Below the pieces are notes generated by a model. The model was given only the letters and a program-made list of their open reading frames with translations, was not told the DNA's origin and searched no databases. From assembly GCF_017313785.1 (NCBI RefSeq), contig NZ_JAFLNL010000008.1, positions 124,001 through 188,000 on the forward strand: a stretch of DNA of 64,000 nucleotides. Direction: 5' to 3'. Below, one piece after another: positions 35,497 through 44,826 of the stretch (positions are counted from its first letter, which is position 1; each line of letters opens with the position of its first letter). The position numbers were made by a program, and so were the translations under genes. Origin of the DNA: Flagellimonas aurea (GTDB lineage Bacteria > Bacteroidota > Bacteroidia > Flavobacteriales > Flavobacteriaceae).

Positions 35497-36474
35497 CTAC
35501 TCTTTTAATTTGATTTCTTTTGATGGAGCATTAGCGATACCTTCAATAACTGGAATTGTTTTGTTTACCAATGTGGCCATATGACCAAAATCCATTAAAC
35601 TGTTCTCGTCACCGACCTTATGATAATGATTAAAGTTGGTAAAGTCAAACGTACAGAACGTATGGGACGGCACTCCAAACTCCTCATGGAACGGATAATT
35701 GTCCGACCTCTGATACAGGTTAAATTCCTTGGCCGTTGGTAAAAACCCTACCAAGTTTTCCTTAGCGTACCTATTGCTTACCTCGGCCAAGTTGGACATA
35801 TCGTACCCCGTGATGTATACAAAATAGTCCTTCCCCTGCAAAGGAACACCCGTCATTTCAAAATTGAGCATGGTGTACAGATTCAAATCCTGCTCTTTTA
35901 ATTTTTGGGCCAGGTGCTTGGAACCCAACAAACCCTTCTCCTCAGCACTGAACAAAGCAAAAATAAGAGTGCGCTTGTTTGTTTTGTTTGTTCCAAAATA
36001 GCGTGCCATTTCCAAAACAGAAGTGGTACCCGATGCATTATCGTTTGCCCCATTGGCAATATAATCTCCGTTTTCCGGCTTAATGATGCCAATATGGTCG
36101 TAATGGGCACCTATCAAAATATATTCATCCTTTAAATTAGGGTCGTTGCCCTCCACAACACCCACAATATTGTAAGCAGGTTTTTTAAAATTTGAAAGTG
36201 TGTCACGATACGTTTCAAAATAGGGTTTGAGGTGATAGGACTTAAAATAATTCTCAATATATGTCGCAGCAATTTCAATTCCCTCGTCTCCAGCCTCCCT
36301 TCCCTTAAGGTCGTCGCTCGCTAAATAATTCATTATTTCGCCGACGCGCTCAGCATTGGTAAAAGTCCCACTTGACTTTTTAATTTCTGGTGATACATTT
36401 GTTGTTTGAACAACCTTTGCAGAACCACAACTTACTATAAACAGTGCCGTGAAAACATATGACAGTATTCTCAT
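35497..36474 (-). CDS. M28 family zinc aminopeptidase-like lipoprotein, 325 aa
   Basis: A lipoprotein signal (lipobox IVS-C at about 16) precedes an M28 peptidase domain with the zinc ligands in order: GAHYDHIGI (His), NGANDNASGTTSVLEMA (Asp), SAEEKGLLGSKHLA (catalytic Glu-Glu), EMTGVP (in place of the Asp/Glu ligand) and the final His in HTFCTFDFTNFNHYHK. It is therefore probably active, releasing N-terminal amino acids in the periplasm or at the cell surface. It lies 98 bases downstream of pdhC, beyond a terminator. Confidence 0.9.
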   Translation of the reverse strand: MRILSYVFTALFIVSCGSAKVVQTTNVSPEIKKSSGTFTNAERVGEIMNYLASDDLKGREAGDEGIEIAATYIENYFKSYHLKPYFETYRDTLSNFKKPAYNIVGVVEGNDPNLKDEYILIGAHYDHIGIIKPENGDYIANGANDNASGTTSVLEMARYFGTNKTNKRTLIFALFSAEEKGLLGSKHLAQKLKEQDLNLYTMLNFEMTGVPLQGKDYFVYITGYDMSNLAEVSNRYAKENLVGFLPTAKEFNLYQRSDNYPFHEEFGVPSHTFCTFDFTNFNHYHKVGDENSLMDFGHMATLVNKTIPVIEGIANAPSKEIKLKE

Positions 36475-36506
36475 TTTTGTTCTTTTTTGATTTTTTTAAA
36501 GATAAA

Positions 36507-36536
36507 AAAAGCATCCCAAAAAAAGGATGCTTTTAA
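36507..36536 (-). terminator. Intrinsic terminator after pdhC
   Basis: On the minus strand GCATCC and GGATGC flank an A/T loop and are followed by a run of T. It closes the pdhA-pdhC unit. Confidence 0.8.
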
Positions 36537-36572
36537 ATATATGTATTATTGAATGTGCTTGTGTCGACAAAT

Positions 36573-38213
36573 CTAGGCCAACATAGTCACCGGGTTCTCC
36601 AAGTACGCCCTCAAGGTCTGTAAGAACTGAGCGCCAGTAGCTCCATCAACAGTTCTGTGGTCACAGGCCAAAGTTACCTTCATGGTACTTCCAGCTACAA
36701 TCTCGCCATTTTTAACCACAGGTTTATCAACGATTGCTCCTACTGATAAAATAGCCGAGTTAGGCTGATTTATAATGGAAGTAAACTCTTGAATACCGAA
36801 CATTCCCAAGTTGGAAACCGTAAAGGTACTTCCCTCCATTTCGTCCGGCTTGATTTTCTTGTTTCTTGCTCTTCCGGCCAAATCTTTTACTGCAGTACCC
36901 AATTGGGTCAAACTCATCTGATCTGCAAATTTAACTACAGGAACCACAAGACCCTCATCTACGGCAACGGCAACACCCATGTGAATGTGATGTTTATAGA
37001 TCATGGAATCACCGTTCCACGACGTATTTACCTGCGGATGCTTTTTAAGGGCCATGGCACATGCTTTCAAAACCATATCGTTGAAGGACACTTTGGCATC
37101 CGGCAAACTATTTATTTGTGCACGGGACGCCTTGGCATTGTCCATATCCACCTCAATGGTCAGGTAATAATGTGGTGCAGAGAATTTGGATTCTCCCAAA
37201 CGCTTGGCAATCACCTTGCGCATTGTAGAGTTTTTCACTTCTTCCACGCTTTCTTCGCCAACTGGAAGTGCAACCGGTGCTACTGCAGGTGCTGCTTCGG
37301 TTTTTTCTGCAGTAGGAGCTGCTTGTGATGATGGCTTAAAGTTCTCTATATCCTTTTTAACAATTCTTCCGTTATCGCCAGTTCCTTTTACATCTGCCAA
37401 ATTGATACCTTTTTCATCGGCAATCTTTTTGGCCAATGGAGAAGCAAATATGCGCTGACCGTCTTGGGTCGCCGGTGCGGTTTCTTCTTTTTTAGAAGAT
37501 TCTTCTGCATTAGCGGCATCATCTTTAGGCGCTTCTTTCTTAGCAGCACTCTTCTTAGATGAACCACCTGATGATTGTGCGTTCAAAACGGCATCTACAT
37601 CGGTTCCCTCTGGGCCGATTATGGCCAATAGGGAATCCACAGGAGCACCTTCGCCTTCTTGAATACCGATATGCAACAAAGTTCCCGAGTAGAACGATTC
37701 AAATTCCATAGTGGCCTTATCCGTCTCGATCTCGGCCAATATATCTCCTTCTTCCACTTTGTCCCCAACATTCTTTAACCAGCTGGCGACCGTTCCTTCC
37801 TCCATGGTATCACTCAATCGGGGCATGGTCACGATTTCCACTCCTTCGGGAATATCTGCTGGCTCACTAGTTTCAGTTTCTGATGCAGTATCTTCTTCTG
37901 GTTCTGATGAACTTTCCTCTTTTGGAGCTTCCGATGAGCTTCCCGAGCCGTTCAATAGACCGGAAATGTCCTCACCTTCTTCACCGATTATGGCCAAAAG
38001 TGAATCAACCGGAGCACCATCACCTTCCTCGATTCCAATATGGAGCAAAGTTCCCTCATGGAAAGATTCGAATTCCATGGTGGCTTTGTCCGTTTCGATT
38101 TCGGCCAATATATCTCCTTCTTCTACCTTGTCCCCTACTTTCTTGAGCCATTTTGCCACGGTTCCTTCTTCCATGGTATCGCTCAATCTAGGCATGTTGA
38201 TTACTTCTGCCAT
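36573..38213 (-). CDS. pdhC: Pyruvate dehydrogenase complex E2 (dihydrolipoamide acetyltransferase) with two lipoyl domains, 546 aa
   Basis: Two nearly identical lipoyl domains occupy about 1-77 and 127-200; the lipoylated lysines are Lys43 and Lys166, each in ETDKATMEF. Acidic Ala/Ser/Glu linkers separate them. A peripheral-subunit-binding domain follows at about 254-292 (IFASPLAKKIADEKGINLADVKGTG) and a catalytic acyltransferase domain at about 325-546 with ACDHRTVDGATGA. The downstream position after pdhA, with only four bases between, is the usual flavobacterial order. E1 beta (pdhB) and E3 are not in this window. Confidence 0.96.
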   Translation of the reverse strand: MAEVINMPRLSDTMEEGTVAKWLKKVGDKVEEGDILAEIETDKATMEFESFHEGTLLHIGIEEGDGAPVDSLLAIIGEEGEDISGLLNGSGSSSEAPKEESSSEPEEDTASETETSEPADIPEGVEIVTMPRLSDTMEEGTVASWLKNVGDKVEEGDILAEIETDKATMEFESFYSGTLLHIGIQEGEGAPVDSLLAIIGPEGTDVDAVLNAQSSGGSSKKSAAKKEAPKDDAANAEESSKKEETAPATQDGQRIFASPLAKKIADEKGINLADVKGTGDNGRIVKKDIENFKPSSQAAPTAEKTEAAPAVAPVALPVGEESVEEVKNSTMRKVIAKRLGESKFSAPHYYLTIEVDMDNAKASRAQINSLPDAKVSFNDMVLKACAMALKKHPQVNTSWNGDSMIYKHHIHMGVAVAVDEGLVVPVVKFADQMSLTQLGTAVKDLAGRARNKKIKPDEMEGSTFTVSNLGMFGIQEFTSIINQPNSAILSVGAIVDKPVVKNGEIVAGSTMKVTLACDHRTVDGATGAQFLQTLRAYLENPVTMLA

Positions 38214-38217
38214 CTAA

Positions 38218-39216
38218 TTATAATTTATGTTGTAAAAATGGATAGTCTTCTTGCTCGTAAACGGTGTCGTACAATTGCTCTTTTGGTGGGAAATCTGATT
38301 CCTCGGCAAATTTCTCGCACTCTTTTACCAAGTCCTTCACCTTTTTATCGATTTTCTTAAGGTCGTCCTCGGATGCATATCCTTTCTCAAGGATCACATC
38401 TTTGACCTGAGTGATCGGATCTATCTTTTTATACTCTTCAACTTCTTCTTTTGTTCTGTAATGCTGTGCATCCGACATGGAATGTCCACGGTATCTGTAC
38501 GTCTTCATCTCCAAGAAAGTTGGTCCTCCCCCTGTACGGGCACGCTCGATCGCTTTGTCCATTTCCTTTGCAACTATGGCTGGATCCATTCCGTCAACAG
38601 GGCTACAAGGCATTTCATAACCAAGACCCAATTTCCAGATTTCTGTGGAATGCGAAGTACGTGCCACAGAGGTTCCCATAGCATATCCGTTGTTCTCACA
38701 AATGAAAACTACCGGTAATTGCCACAACATAGCCAAATTGAAGGCCTCGTGCAGCGAACCTTGTCTTACGGCACCATCACCCATATAACAAAGGGTAACA
38801 GAGTCTCTTTTAAAGTACTTGTCGGCAAATGCCAACCCGGCACCTAAAGGAATTTGCCCCCCTACGATTCCGTGTCCACCATAAAAACGGTGTTCTTTGG
38901 AGAAAATGTGCATGGAACCCCCCATACCTTTCGAGGTTCCGGTAGCCTTACCGTAAAGCTCGGCCATAACTCTTCTGGGATCAACTCCCATGCCGATCGG
39001 CTGAACGTGGTTTCGATAAGCGGTGATCATCCTGTCCTTTTCAAGGTCCATGGCGTGCAAAGCACCTGCAAGCACCGCTTCTTGACCATTGTATAGGTGC
39101 AAGAAACCCCTAACTTTTTGTTGAATATATACGGCGGCCAGTTTATCCTCGAACTTTCTCCAGAAATACATGTCCTCGTACCATTTAAGGTAAACTTCTT
39201 TGGTGATTTTTTTCAT
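38218..39216 (-). CDS. pdhA: Pyruvate dehydrogenase E1 component, alpha subunit, 332 aa
   Basis: The thiamin diphosphate-binding motif is YMGDGAVRQGSLHEAFNLAMLWQLPVVFICENNGYAMGT near 164-202, here recognised by GDG and the NN that ends the motif. Phosphorylation-loop-like RYRGHSMSDAQHYR is near 244-257. It is a heterotetramer-type E1 alpha. It decarboxylates pyruvate and hands the acetyl group to the E2 lipoyl arms. A TATTTTTG -7 element is at 39265-39258 on the minus strand, about 45 bases upstream. Confidence 0.96.
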   Translation of the reverse strand: MKKITKEVYLKWYEDMYFWRKFEDKLAAVYIQQKVRGFLHLYNGQEAVLAGALHAMDLEKDRMITAYRNHVQPIGMGVDPRRVMAELYGKATGTSKGMGGSMHIFSKEHRFYGGHGIVGGQIPLGAGLAFADKYFKRDSVTLCYMGDGAVRQGSLHEAFNLAMLWQLPVVFICENNGYAMGTSVARTSHSTEIWKLGLGYEMPCSPVDGMDPAIVAKEMDKAIERARTGGGPTFLEMKTYRYRGHSMSDAQHYRTKEEVEEYKKIDPITQVKDVILEKGYASEDDLKKIDKKVKDLVKECEKFAEESDFPPKEQLYDTVYEQEDYPFLQHKL

Positions 39217-39257
39217 CTACTGTTGTATTAAATGAATTTCCCTTGCGTAGGGAAGAG

Positions 39258-39265
39258 CAAAAATA
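39258..39265 (-). promoter_or_regulatory. Candidate pdhA -7 promoter element
   Basis: On the minus strand TATTTTTG matches TAnnTTTG, 42 bases before the pdhA ATG. No clear TTG element is at the usual distance, so this is a partial match. Confidence 0.35.
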
Positions 39266-39296
39266 CATATATATCTGTTTTGGAAAAAGAATTGAA

Positions 39297-39788
39297 TTAA
39301 GAATCGCCCAAAAATGAGCTATTGAATGCCAATGGTAGAATATCGGACATGGAATTGCATTTATTAACGGGTCCAGATTCCGAACTTAACAATAGTGAGA
39401 TTGGTGATCGCTGTTTTTGTTCATATTCTATGATGGACTGCCTACAGTTACCACAGGGAGCTGCGGGCGAACTTATCCCATCCTTGGACGATGATGCGCA
39501 AATAGCAATAGTCTTTACAGCTATACCAGGATATTTGGCTCCTGCATGAAAAATGGCCACCCGTTCGGCACAAAGACCGGCAGGATAAGATGCATTTTCT
39601 TGATTGCTGCCAATAATGACCTCACCGTTTTCCAGCAATACCGCGGCCCCAACCCTGAACTTGGAATAGGGGGCATAAGCATTCTCCCTAGCCTTGGCAG
39701 CTTCTTGTAACAATTTTTGGTCGTTTTGTGACAACTCCGATGCATCATCAAAAACAAGCAATTCAAAACCGATTTTCCTTTTTTCCAT
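39297..39788 (-). CDS. cdd: Cytidine deaminase, 163 aa
   Basis: The zinc motif is AGLCAERVAI (Cys-Ala-Glu) near 72-81, with the second pair in PCGNCRQSIIEYE near 110; substrate-binding Asn-Glu appears in NQENASYPAG. Start chosen at the ATG at 39788 (MEKRKIGF), which agrees with family length; an ATG seven codons upstream (39809) is possible. It deaminates cytidine and deoxycytidine for pyrimidine salvage. The porV gene lies upstream on the same strand, separated by a terminator. Confidence 0.94.
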   Translation of the reverse strand: MEKRKIGFELLVFDDASELSQNDQKLLQEAAKARENAYAPYSKFRVGAAVLLENGEVIIGSNQENASYPAGLCAERVAIFHAGAKYPGIAVKTIAICASSSKDGISSPAAPCGNCRQSIIEYEQKQRSPISLLLSSESGPVNKCNSMSDILPLAFNSSFLGDS

Positions 39789-39816
39789 GTAATCTTTGGA
39801 TATATTCAAAAATAAA

Positions 39817-39845
39817 AAAAACCTGCCCCAACGGACAGGTTTTCA
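39817..39845 (-). terminator. Intrinsic terminator after porV
   Basis: On the minus strand AAAACCTGTCC and GGGCAGGTTTT (one G-T pair) are followed by a T run. It lies 21 bases past the porV stop and ahead of cdd. Confidence 0.75.
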
Positions 39846-39865
39846 ATGATATATTTTAATACTAA

Positions 39866-41014
39866 CTAATCGTTGAAGAATTCCTCTCCAAAATCAAAGC
39901 TAAGAGAGAAACGCAATGTGTTTTCCAAAGGATTTCTGACCTGTGAGGTCGAGAACAGATAGGAAAGGTCTATTTGGGCCGATTTAAATTTGAAGCCTGC
40001 CCCCAATGTAAAGAACTTGCGGGAACCTTTTTCCTCGCTTTCGTTAAAGTACCCGCTTCGCAACATAAAGGCTTCCCTAAATCGATACTCGGCACCAAGT
40101 GCCCAAGTCACCTCTTTCAATTCTTCGCTGAAACCATCCGGGGCATCTCCAAAGGATTCGAAAACTCCGTTGAAGAAACTTATGTTCTGATATTCATCGT
40201 TGTCTTCCGTGGTGATCTGACCGTCCCCATTAAAATCCCTTGGTGTCGGGACCAATAGTTTGTTAAACTCTGTATTGATGGCCAATATATTGTCTTGATC
40301 AAAAATAAAATCAAAACCAACTCCCAGTTTCAGGTTGGTCGGCAAAAAGTTTTCTTGCCCTCCCTCATCATACTGAAGCGAACCTCCCAAATTGGAGATA
40401 TTGAATCCAGCTCTCCAACGTCCATCGTAATTACTGTATGCAATTTCCCTGGACCTGTAAAATCCTGCAACATCCACCGCAAATGCATTGGCTGCTTGTG
40501 AATCTTGCACACCGTCCTGGAATCTTAGATTTGAACTTATAAACCTACCACCAACGGCCATGGAAAATGTTGGGCTCAATTTTAAGGAATAGGAACCATC
40601 CAGAGCAAACTCGTTGGGTTTCACCAAAGTTGGATCTTGATCTATGGTTTGCCTTAATTCTATTTCACCCAATCCAAAATAACGCAATCCAAATGCAAAA
40701 GCACTTTGGTCGTTAAGCTTGTTGTAATAATTGGCATTTAACAAGGAAACATCGTTTACAATGGTTTCCAAGTACGGGGTATAACTTATCCCTACCCCTG
40801 ATTTTTTATTGGCAAAAGCATATTTGGCTGGGTTCCACTGCTGGGAATATGCATCAAAGGAGGTGGCAACACCCATATCCCCCATACCGGAGGCCCGCGC
40901 ATCGGCTGCAATGGTCAAAAATGGAACTGCTGTAGTGATCGCCCTTTCTTGTTGTGCGCTCATCGATGTAGCACCTACGATGACCAGCAACACCAATACG
41001 AGTAACTTTCTCAT
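39866..41014 (-). CDS. porV: Type IX secretion system outer-membrane protein PorV, 382 aa
   Basis: A signal peptide ending TSMSAQ precedes the PorV-specific start ITTAVPFLTIAADARASGMGDMGVATSFDAYSQQWNPAKYAF, read here in parts. A barrel of alternating strands follows, ending in an aromatic terminal strand (RFSLSFDFGEEFF). PorV (LptO) is the FadL-like barrel that works with the sortase PorU to deliver type IX cargo to the cell surface. It is divergent from gldJ. Cargo with a type A sorting domain is encoded in this window at 47122-50964. Confidence 0.93.
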   Translation of the reverse strand: MRKLLVLVLLVIVGATSMSAQQERAITTAVPFLTIAADARASGMGDMGVATSFDAYSQQWNPAKYAFANKKSGVGISYTPYLETIVNDVSLLNANYYNKLNDQSAFAFGLRYFGLGEIELRQTIDQDPTLVKPNEFALDGSYSLKLSPTFSMAVGGRFISSNLRFQDGVQDSQAANAFAVDVAGFYRSREIAYSNYDGRWRAGFNISNLGGSLQYDEGGQENFLPTNLKLGVGFDFIFDQDNILAINTEFNKLLVPTPRDFNGDGQITTEDNDEYQNISFFNGVFESFGDAPDGFSEELKEVTWALGAEYRFREAFMLRSGYFNESEEKGSRKFFTLGAGFKFKSAQIDLSYLFSTSQVRNPLENTLRFSLSFDFGEEFFND

Positions 41015-41408
41015 TCTAAGTATTTAGCGTTTAGTAAAGTTATTGAATCCAAAATAATTCCTTTGGACTTATTACACATTAACGGTCTTTTGAGGAAATT
41101 CTTATATAGAAGGACATATTTCTAATACCGAATGTCCAAATCGTCTCTATTTTGATTAAAAGGCAAAAAAAATAAGCACACTTATCTTTCTTGACCGTTA
41201 AAAACCGATTTCTCCATACTATTTTGGAACCTTCTCCGTTACTGAAATGTAGCATGCCGCAATTTTCGGGTGTTACAAATATTTGATGAGCACAAAATAT
41301 AATGGTAAAAACGCCGTTCTAATGCCATCGAAAGATTTAAAAAAATCAAAACAAGTCGAAGATACTGAGGGTAAAAACCCTGATTTTTAAAGTACTCAAG
41401 CCCAAATT
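41015..41408. other. Intergenic region between divergent porV and gldJ
   Basis: This 394-base spacer has no gene I can support. It must hold the promoters of both genes. An AGGGT-AAAA-ACCCT hairpin followed by GATTTTT lies at about 41368-41387, just upstream of the gldJ ATG, and might be a leader structure. No clear TAnnTTTG element was found on the gldJ side. Confidence 0.6.
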
Positions 41409-43061
41409 ATGAAAAAACACTTAATCAAAGTTGTACTTTCTTGCGCCGTAGTGATGGGAAGTTTTTCCAGTTGTAAAAACTCATCCTCATCAAAGAACGT
41501 CTCCAGAGCCACTGGTTGGAAAATTAATGCCAAAGAGGGAGGTTTTCAATACAATTCGGATTTTAAAGAGCAAGAAACGCCTCCAGGAACCGTATTTGTA
41601 GAGGGTGGAACTTTTACCAAAGGTAAAGTCCAGGACGACATTATGCACGATTGGAACAATACGCCAACACAGCAGCACGTCCAGTCATTCTACATGGATG
41701 AGACCGAAGTAACCAACGTAATGTACCTAGAGTACTTGGATTATCTAAAGGCGGTATACCCTCCAGATGACCCAAAATACGCCAACATATACGAAGGTGC
41801 CCTGCCAGATACATTGGTTTGGAGAAACCGATTGGGCTTTAACGAAACAATGACAAACAACTACCTAAGACACCCAGCATATGCCGAGTATCCCGTGGTA
41901 GGTGTCAACTGGGTGCAGGCTACACAATATGCCGAATGGAGAACCGACAGGGTGAACGAGGTAATGCTCGAAAGGGAGGGCTACCTTGCCGACGATACCA
42001 AATACAAGGTGTTGAACGGAGAACTAGAAGGTACTTTCAGTACTGAGGCCTACTTAAACAATCCAGAATCTGTTTATGGAGGTGAAATTGATTCGCTTCA
42101 AGGAAAACAAAAGAAAGATTCCATCAACTCCTTTGCCAAAAGAAGCAGCGGGGTAATTATGCCAGAATACAGACTCCCTACTGAAACTGAATGGGAATAC
42201 GCTGCGCAGGCACTTGTTGGAACTAGGGAATACAACAACTATAGAGGTAGAAAAAAATATCCTTGGGAAGGTGACTATACCCGTAACGGTCAACGTGTGG
42301 GAAGAGGGGACCAATTGGCCAACTTTAAACAAGGAAAAGGTGATTACGGAGGTATTGCCGGATGGTCCGACGATGGTGCCGACATCACAGGTCAAGTAAA
42401 ATCATACAAGCCTAACGACTTTGGTCTGTACGACATGGCCGGTAACGTAAACGAATGGGTTGCGGATGTTTACCGTCCTATTGTTGATGATGAGATAAGT
42501 GATTTCAACTACTACCGTGGAAACGTTTTCATGAAAAAAGCCATCGGCGAAGATGGAAAAGTGGAAATATTGAGGGATGAAATTGTATACGATACCTTGC
42601 CAAATGGTAAAATCGTAGCTATCAATCTTCCTGGAGAAATCAAAGAAGTTGCGGTTACAGAGGAAGAAACCTACCTAAGAACCAACTTCGATAAAAGCGA
42701 CAACAGAGGTTTTAGAGATGGAGACCCAGGTTCTTCAAGGTTCTTTGACCGCTTTAGCGAAGAAGATGGAGATACCCAAAAAATGTACGACTCCCCTAAT
42801 CACAAAGTTGAGCGCAACGAGGATGGTGAGATTGTTCGCCAGTATGACGAATCCAACTACAGAACATCCTTGATCAACAACGAGGTTCGCGTGTACAAAG
42901 GTGGATCATGGAGAGACCGTGCTTATTGGTTGGATCCTGCACAACGTAGATACTTGCCACAATATATGGCAACAGACGATATCGGCTTTAGATGTGCCAT
43001 GTCCAGAGTTGGATCTAAATCCAGATCTAAAAAGACAGTACGTCACAAAAAAGCGAGATAA
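41409..43061 (+). CDS. gldJ: Gliding motility lipoprotein GldJ, 550 aa
   Basis: The lipoprotein signal has lipobox SFSS-C at about 21. The mature protein is a formylglycine-generating-enzyme (SUMF1) fold member: PPGTVFVEGGTFTKGKV near 58-74, FYMDETEVTNVMYLEYLDY near 96, RLPTETEWEYAAQA near 256, YDMAGNVNEWVADVYRP near 341 and VYKGGSWRDRAYWLDPAQRRYLP near 497. GldJ is required for gliding and for stability of the type IX motor protein GldK. A strong terminator follows. Confidence 0.95.
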   Translation: MKKHLIKVVLSCAVVMGSFSSCKNSSSSKNVSRATGWKINAKEGGFQYNSDFKEQETPPGTVFVEGGTFTKGKVQDDIMHDWNNTPTQQHVQSFYMDETEVTNVMYLEYLDYLKAVYPPDDPKYANIYEGALPDTLVWRNRLGFNETMTNNYLRHPAYAEYPVVGVNWVQATQYAEWRTDRVNEVMLEREGYLADDTKYKVLNGELEGTFSTEAYLNNPESVYGGEIDSLQGKQKKDSINSFAKRSSGVIMPEYRLPTETEWEYAAQALVGTREYNNYRGRKKYPWEGDYTRNGQRVGRGDQLANFKQGKGDYGGIAGWSDDGADITGQVKSYKPNDFGLYDMAGNVNEWVADVYRPIVDDEISDFNYYRGNVFMKKAIGEDGKVEILRDEIVYDTLPNGKIVAINLPGEIKEVAVTEEETYLRTNFDKSDNRGFRDGDPGSSRFFDRFSEEDGDTQKMYDSPNHKVERNEDGEIVRQYDESNYRTSLINNEVRVYKGGSWRDRAYWLDPAQRRYLPQYMATDDIGFRCAMSRVGSKSRSKKTVRHKKAR

Positions 43062-43080
43062 AAAACTTCTTGAGTATTTT

Positions 43081-43115
43081 AAAAGCCCCGGCCAAAAAGG
43101 TCGGGGCTTTTTTTT
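43081..43115 (+). terminator. Intrinsic terminator after gldJ
   Basis: AAAGCCCCGGCC and GGTCGGGGCTTT (one G-T pair) flank an A loop and are followed by eight T residues, 20 bases past the gldJ stop and 12 bases before the murF ATG. Confidence 0.92.
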
Positions 43116-43126
43116 ATCTTCGATTT

Positions 43127-44401
43127 ATGACGATAAAAGAATTGCACGCTCTATTTTTAGAGCATCCCCATATATGTACGGACACGAGGAAAATCACCAA
43201 AAATTGTCTGTTCTTTGCCTTAAAAGGCCCCAATTTTAATGGTAATAAGTTTGCTCAGGAAGCCTTGGACAAAGGTGCCGCCTATGCTATTATTGATGAG
43301 GAAGAATTTAAAACTTCCGAGCGGCTTGTTCTTTGTGATGGCGTCTTGGAGACCTTACAAAAATTGGCAACTTACCATAGAAAGTATTCCAGCGCAAAAA
43401 TCATATCCCTGACCGGGAGCAATGGTAAAACCACCACCAAGGAACTTATCCATGCGGTTATCTCCAAAAAATACAGGACCATAGCCACACAAGGCAACCT
43501 CAACAACCATATTGGGGTTCCATTGACCCTATTGTCCATAAAAGAGGATACTGAAATCGCCATTGTGGAAATGGGCGCCAACCATCAAAAGGAAATCGAG
43601 TTCCTATGCAGCATTGCCCAGCCAGATTTTGGTTATATCACCAATTTTGGACAGGCCCATTTGGAAGGTTTTGGAGGTGTGGAGGGCGTCATTAAAGGAA
43701 AAAGTGAGATGTACGACCACCTCATATCCCAGAACAACTCTATTTTCTTTAATGCAGATGATGGAATTCAGAAGGAAAAATTGGCCAACTACACCAAAAA
43801 GATGGGCTTTAGCTCCAGTGACCATCAATATTATCAAATAAAGTTCCTTGGGGTTGACCCTTACGTTTCTTTAGAGGTTGAGGGAACACAAATAAATACG
43901 CAACTGGTGGGCAAATACAACTTTACCAATTGCTGCGCCGCCATTCTGATGGGGAAATATTTTAATGTGCCCTTGACAGACATCAAAACAGCCATTGAAA
44001 GCTACCGACCAGAAAACAATAGATCACAGCTACTTTCCAAAAACGGTTTTGATATCGTTCTTGATGCATACAACGCAAACCCTACGAGTATGAGGGCTGC
44101 CTTGGAAAACTTCAGCCTGATGAAGGCCAAAAGAAAAACTTTGATCATTGGAGATATGTTCGAACTTGGAAGCACGGCTGCTGAAGAACATCAATCCATT
44201 GCCGACCTCGCAGAAAACCTTCATTTTGACCAAATCTATTTGGTAGGCGAGAATTTCTATGGAACCAAGACTTCTTTGAGTAAATTCAAATCGTTTGATG
44301 CCTTAAAAGAGCATCTGACAAAGCATCCTTTGGAAAAAGCATCACTCCTCATTAAAGGTTCGCGGGGAATGGCCTTGGAACGTGTTTTGGAGGTGTTATG
44401 A
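43127..44401 (+). CDS. murF: UDP-N-acetylmuramoyl-tripeptide--D-alanyl-D-alanine ligase
   Basis: The Mur ligase has an intact P-loop LTGSNGKTTTKE near 95-106, EMGANHQKEIEFLC near 147 and NNRSQLLSKNGF plus DAYNANPTSMRAAL in the C-terminal domain. It is complete, in contrast to the Mpl-like pseudoenzyme at 6555-7454. It adds D-Ala-D-Ala to the UDP-muramyl tripeptide in the cytoplasm. Start chosen at 43127; the upstream extension to 43070 runs through the gldJ terminator. Confidence 0.96.
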   Translation: MTIKELHALFLEHPHICTDTRKITKNCLFFALKGPNFNGNKFAQEALDKGAAYAIIDEEEFKTSERLVLCDGVLETLQKLATYHRKYSSAKIISLTGSNGKTTTKELIHAVISKKYRTIATQGNLNNHIGVPLTLLSIKEDTEIAIVEMGANHQKEIEFLCSIAQPDFGYITNFGQAHLEGFGGVEGVIKGKSEMYDHLISQNNSIFFNADDGIQKEKLANYTKKMGFSSSDHQYYQIKFLGVDPYVSLEVEGTQINTQLVGKYNFTNCCAAILMGKYFNVPLTDIKTAIESYRPENNRSQLLSKNGFDIVLDAYNANPTSMRAALENFSLMKAKRKTLIIGDMFELGSTAAEEHQSIADLAENLHFDQIYLVGENFYGTKTSLSKFKSFDALKEHLTKHPLEKASLLIKGSRGMALERVLEVL

Positions 44402-44457
44402 TTGGTCGTTACCGTTTATAAAACCATGAATCCGAGTTTTTATGTGCCTCATTCTCA

Positions 44458-44664
44458 TCATTTGGACGAAACGAGAAGCTCCCTGACATCTACATCCAAG
44501 GCTTTTGCAATTTGAAAAAGCGTTTCAACTCTTGGTTGCATGTCATTCCTACACCATTTTGAAATTGTTGTCCGGTTCATATCCAATTCATCAGCCAACC
44601 AATTATTGGTTTTTCCCTTCTCAGCCAAAACTGCTTTTATACGATTGAATACTTCTTTTTCCAT
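44458..44664 (-). CDS. Small XRE-family HTH regulator, 68 aa
   Basis: The protein is little more than a lambda-repressor-type helix-turn-helix: IKAVLAEKGKTNNWLADELDMNRTTISKWCRND is the HTH core, in pieces, and PRVETLFQIAKALDVDVRELL is the typical tail. Start chosen at ATG 44664; a GTG 11 codons upstream (44697) is possible. A 7-base inverted repeat lies just upstream. Very similar small regulators are widespread in Bacteroidota. It is convergent with murF. Confidence 0.85.
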   Translation of the reverse strand: MEKEVFNRIKAVLAEKGKTNNWLADELDMNRTTISKWCRNDMQPRVETLFQIAKALDVDVRELLVSSK

Positions 44665-44697
44665 GTTGGGAAGTTGTTCCGTATCAAAAATAGTCAC

Positions 44698-44722
44698 TTA
44701 ACCCTATATGCTGTTGGGTTAA
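44698..44722. promoter_or_regulatory. Inverted repeat, candidate operator of the XRE regulator
   Basis: TTAACCC and GGGTTAA are perfect 7-base arms separated by 11 bases, about one and a half helical turns centre to centre. They lie 34-58 bases upstream of the regulator ATG, where autoregulation would be expected, in an otherwise very AT-rich divergent spacer. Confidence 0.45.
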
Positions 44723-44826
44723 TTTTATGCTTTATTATATTTATTAAAGTATTTTTTATATTTTAATATTGCTTTTAACGATTCAAATAAATATTTTAAA
44801 GTGTTTTTTGAATACAATCACAGACC

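Noticed and set aside
36789..38360. Several long plus-strand ORFs across pdhC and pdhA
   Set aside because: They mirror the repeated lipoyl domains and linker; Ser/Pro-rich antisense frames are expected from this coding sequence.
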